The notes under the pieces are model-generated. The model made no database searches. It was given only the letters and a program-made list of their open reading frames with translations, and was not told where the DNA came from. Below are positions 3,871-6,164 of a stretch of DNA of 6,164 nucleotides, in pieces. Position 1 is the stretch's first letter. The number at the start of each line of letters is the position of its first letter. The stretch spans positions 1 to 6,164 of the forward strand of contig JAGPGR010000121.1 in NCBI GenBank assembly GCA_018055865.1. Direction: 5' to 3'. Origin of the DNA: Paludibacteraceae bacterium. Its GTDB lineage: Bacteria; Bacteroidota; Bacteroidia; Bacteroidales; Paludibacteraceae. The translations under genes and the position numbers were made by a program.

Positions 3871-5388
3871 ATGCAAAAAATTTATAAGCCGAACATCCGT
3901 TTGATTATTGCTGATATAACCATTATATTGGCAAACACTTTTGCTGTATTCACTTTATTGCCCCTTACTACCAAAAATCCCTTTTCAAAGTACGCAGTTC
4001 CTGCTCTGTTTTTTATTGTAGCATGGATTATTATTTCCTATCTGCTCCGAAGGTACAGAAATATAAAATCGCAGTCTTTTCTAACCTTACTTTCGCGCCT
4101 TTTTTACACATGCGTCATCGCATTTACGAGTTTTGGCGGATTTATTCTTATTCAGCCGGCAAGTCCTTATTCCGAAAATGTATTGATTACCATTCTGATG
4201 GGAATTTTTATCACCGAGTATTTCTCGTTGTTTGGATATTTTGCCTACAGATATGCCGTGCAATACGATGTGCCGGAGCTTCATCCTGAAAAAAGAAAAA
4301 TACGTAAGCAGCCTGAAATTCTTCCCATAAGCCAGGATGCCGTAGCAGAACGCCGTGAACGAATCACTCAGTTTGCCGGTGCTAAGGTATTCCATTTTCT
4401 GAATAAAAATACACAACTGAACGACTCCAAAACATTGATTCTTACAAGTTTGATGCTGGACGAACTCAAGAAGCTGGAAACATACGAGTACTCCACTTTT
4501 ATTCAGCTGAAAAAACTGAATAATATCCGCGAAATAAACAAAATGCTTGCTCTGATAAACGATAAGCTGACCGATGACGGACTGATTGTTTGTTGTTACA
4601 GAACCAACAGCACTACAAAACAATATATATTCAGGAAATATCCCAAATTTCCGGCATTTTTCATTTACATCGTATATTTTTTAATCCATCGGGTTATTCC
4701 TCATTTTTTCCTTACCAAACGCTTGTACTACGATATTACAGGCGGCAGACATCGGATTTTATCCAAAACCGAAGTGCTCGGCCGGTTAAATTATTGTGGA
4801 TTTGAAATACTGAAACAAGCCAAAGTGGAGGATTTGAATTTTGTTTTCGGAAGGCGGGTAAGAGATGCTGAGCCGTTGGCACAGCGGTATTACGGCATGC
4901 TGATAAAGCTGAAAAGATGCGGCAAAAACGGGGAGATATTCACCGTTTACAAATTCCGCACGATGCATCCGTATGCCGAATTCTTGCAACAGTTTATTTA
5001 TCAGCAAAATAGTCTGGCCGAAGGCGGTAAATTCAAGAAAGACATACGTGTCACCACGTTCGGGCACATTATGCGAAAATACTGGATCGATGAGCTGCCC
5101 ATGCTCTTCAATTTGCTGAAAGGCGATATGAAAATTGTGGGCGTACGTCCGCTAAGCGAACATTATTTCAGTCTGTACGACGAGGAATTGCAGCAGATGC
5201 GCATGAAACATAAACCGGGCCTGATGCCTCCATTTTACGCAGATATGCCTAAAACGCTTCCCGAAATTCAGGCTTCAGAAAAGCGCTACCTCACTGAATG
5301 TGAACAAAATGGTCAGTTCAGAACCGATGTGAAGTATTTTTTTCTGATCCTGAAAAATATCTTGTTCAACAAAGCAAGATCTGCCTGA
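3871..5388 (+). CDS. membrane-anchored initiating sugar transferase (polyprenyl glycosylphosphotransferase family), atypical architecture
   Basis: Probably transfers a sugar phosphate from a nucleotide sugar to undecaprenyl phosphate at the inner membrane, starting polymer assembly. The 505-residue protein has four predicted membrane segments (about 10-30, 41-59, 70-94 and 103-127) as in WcaJ/WbaP. Next come a basic linker (139-163), a central domain (170-330) and a C-terminal bacterial sugar transferase domain (about 343-505). The last shows KRCGKNGEIFTVYKFRTM (348-365), the D407-E408 dyad in IDELPML, and GDMKIVGVRP (418-427). Two things are odd. The re-entrant membrane helix that normally opens this domain is absent directly before KRCGKNG, and the central region lacks a GxGxxG nucleotide-binding motif, looking instead like the back half of a class I methyltransferase. 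I chose the ATG at 3871; an in-frame GTG at 3862 would add three residues. The next gene starts 57 bases after the stop. Confidence 0.85.
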   Translation: MQKIYKPNIRLIIADITIILANTFAVFTLLPLTTKNPFSKYAVPALFFIVAWIIISYLLRRYRNIKSQSFLTLLSRLFYTCVIAFTSFGGFILIQPASPYSENVLITILMGIFITEYFSLFGYFAYRYAVQYDVPELHPEKRKIRKQPEILPISQDAVAERRERITQFAGAKVFHFLNKNTQLNDSKTLILTSLMLDELKKLETYEYSTFIQLKKLNNIREINKMLALINDKLTDDGLIVCCYRTNSTTKQYIFRKYPKFPAFFIYIVYFLIHRVIPHFFLTKRLYYDITGGRHRILSKTEVLGRLNYCGFEILKQAKVEDLNFVFGRRVRDAEPLAQRYYGMLIKLKRCGKNGEIFTVYKFRTMHPYAEFLQQFIYQQNSLAEGGKFKKDIRVTTFGHIMRKYWIDELPMLFNLLKGDMKIVGVRPLSEHYFSLYDEELQQMRMKHKPGLMPPFYADMPKTLPEIQASEKRYLTECEQNGQFRTDVKYFFLILKNILFNKARSA

Positions 5389-5445
5389 AATGGAGTAAAG
5401 GGTGATTTTTTATTTTTTTTATTACATCTATTATTTGCTAAACCT

Positions 5446-6164
5446 ATGAGAAAATACTTGTTTTTGGCTGTAACATTATTAGTTGTCAATACCGCTTTTG
5501 GTCAGGATATACCACAACACATATCATACACACGTATATATGATTTTATTGACGAACTGGCCAACGATGGTTTCATTGAGATCAATTCGGTGGTAAAACC
5601 TTATTCGCGCCGGTTTATTTCCGATAAGCTGGCAGAAGTCAGGCAGCAGGAAAGTGCCCTGAACAAGAGGCAAAAGGATGAATTGAATTTCTTTCTGGAA
5701 GAATATGCACTGGAGCAGAACCGGTTGCCCGAACGCGAATTTCTGCTTTATGAAGGTAACTATTCACGTTTTGACCTGGTGCCTCCGGTATTTTTGTACA
5801 AGGATTCGATTTTTCGTGCCCGCATTCAGCCCATTTTGGGAATGAATATATATGTAAATGGCAATGGACAAATAAACCAACGGTGGTATGGCGCCGACTT
5901 TCAAGCCATGATAGGTGAGCATGTGAGCGTGTACGGAAGTCTTCGGGACATTTCATTTGCAGCATCCAACGAACTGAATCCGCGCCTCTCGGAGCCGGCT
6001 TATCTGACCAATGTTCCGGGCTTTCAGTATAAGGAACCCAACGATTTCAGCGATTCACGCGGCGGTATCAAATTTGGGTGGAACTGGGGCTCGGTGGGGC
6101 TGGTTAAGGACAATGTGGTGTGGGGTGATAATTACAACGGCTCCAACATCCTTTCGGGCCGTGT
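5446..6164 (+). CDS. secreted Wzi-like outer-membrane protein, N-terminal part (partial)
   Basis: The first 239 codons are present and open to the window's end. Residues 1-19 form a classical signal peptide (MRKY, a hydrophobic core, then TAFG before Gln20), so the product is exported. A helical segment, IYDFIDELANDGFIEINSVVKPYSRRF (31-57), and a charged stretch rich in Gln, Glu and Lys follow. From about residue 98, alternating strands look like an outer-membrane barrel (RARIQPILGMNIYV, VSVYGSLRD). Residues 206-239 (GGIKFGWNWGSVGLVKDNVVWGDNYNGSNILSGR region) match my memory of the Bacteroidota Wzi family of capsule assembly proteins, which help attach or organise surface polysaccharide. Starting 57 bases after the sugar transferase, it is probably co-transcribed with it. 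The upstream gap is T-rich with no Shine-Dalgarno, and CTATTATTTG at 5428-5437 is only a poor promoter match. Secretion is confident; the Wzi assignment is moderate. Confidence 0.75.
   Translation, partial: MRKYLFLAVTLLVVNTAFGQDIPQHISYTRIYDFIDELANDGFIEINSVVKPYSRRFISDKLAEVRQQESALNKRQKDELNFFLEEYALEQNRLPEREFLLYEGNYSRFDLVPPVFLYKDSIFRARIQPILGMNIYVNGNGQINQRWYGADFQAMIGEHVSVYGSLRDISFAASNELNPRLSEPAYLTNVPGFQYKEPNDFSDSRGGIKFGWNWGSVGLVKDNVVWGDNYNGSNILSGR

Noticed and set aside
4087..4623. A 178-codon open frame on the minus strand.
   Set aside because: It is antisense to the sugar transferase and shows no domain or signal pattern.
5639..5965. A 108-codon open frame on the minus strand.
   Set aside because: It is antisense to the Wzi-like gene, whose forward frame starts with a clear signal peptide and stays open to the window's end.

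Overview
This window looks like part of a surface-polysaccharide (capsule, exopolysaccharide or O-antigen) locus from a member of the Bacteroidota. The taxonomic call rests on four things: Gmd and Fcl have the sequence forms I associate with that phylum (an NHESERRGE segment in Gmd, a long Fcl of 359 residues); genes start behind A-rich leaders rather than Shine-Dalgarno sequences; there is a match to the Bacteroidota -7 promoter element TAnnTTTG; and intergenic regions are rich in short repeats. All recognised genes lie on the + strand.

Layout. Bases 1-140 hold the last 45 codons of a GHMP-family sugar kinase. A heptanucleotide array (147-195) follows, then gmd (218-1294, GDP-mannose 4,6-dehydratase). 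Next is a small AT-rich gene (1415-1795) for a GxxExxY-family protein with a PD-(D/E)XK nuclease signature. It is bracketed by arrays of an ACTTGTG repeat (1309-1393 and 1822-1931). fcl (1948-3027, GDP-L-fucose synthase) comes next; its stop codon lies inside a second heptanucleotide array (3026-3074). A 334-base non-coding stretch follows, with a possible terminator and a C5/G5 repeat, then a WbuC-like cupin (3362-3757). A promoter-like region with nested inverted repeats precedes a large membrane-anchored sugar transferase (about 3871-5388). The window ends inside a gene for a secreted, probably outer-membrane, Wzi-like protein (5446-6164).

How the genes fit together. Gmd and Fcl convert GDP-mannose to GDP-L-fucose, a donor for glycan assembly. 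The sugar transferase would load the first sugar phosphate onto the undecaprenyl carrier at the inner membrane. The Wzi-like protein would act at the outer membrane in attaching or exporting the polymer. The cupin belongs to a family found in such loci but has no established reaction that I know of.

Most unusual points: (1) the nuclease-fold gene flanked by doublets of ACTTGTG with strict spacing and opposite polarity at the two outer ends, sitting between two genes that normally adjoin; (2) two heptad arrays of equal length, same orientation and same register, bracketing the gmd-fcl module; (3) a sugar transferase whose central region and missing re-entrant helix differ from the standard WcaJ/WbaP plan; (4) a 12-bp inverted repeat flanking a promoter-like element just upstream of that transferase.
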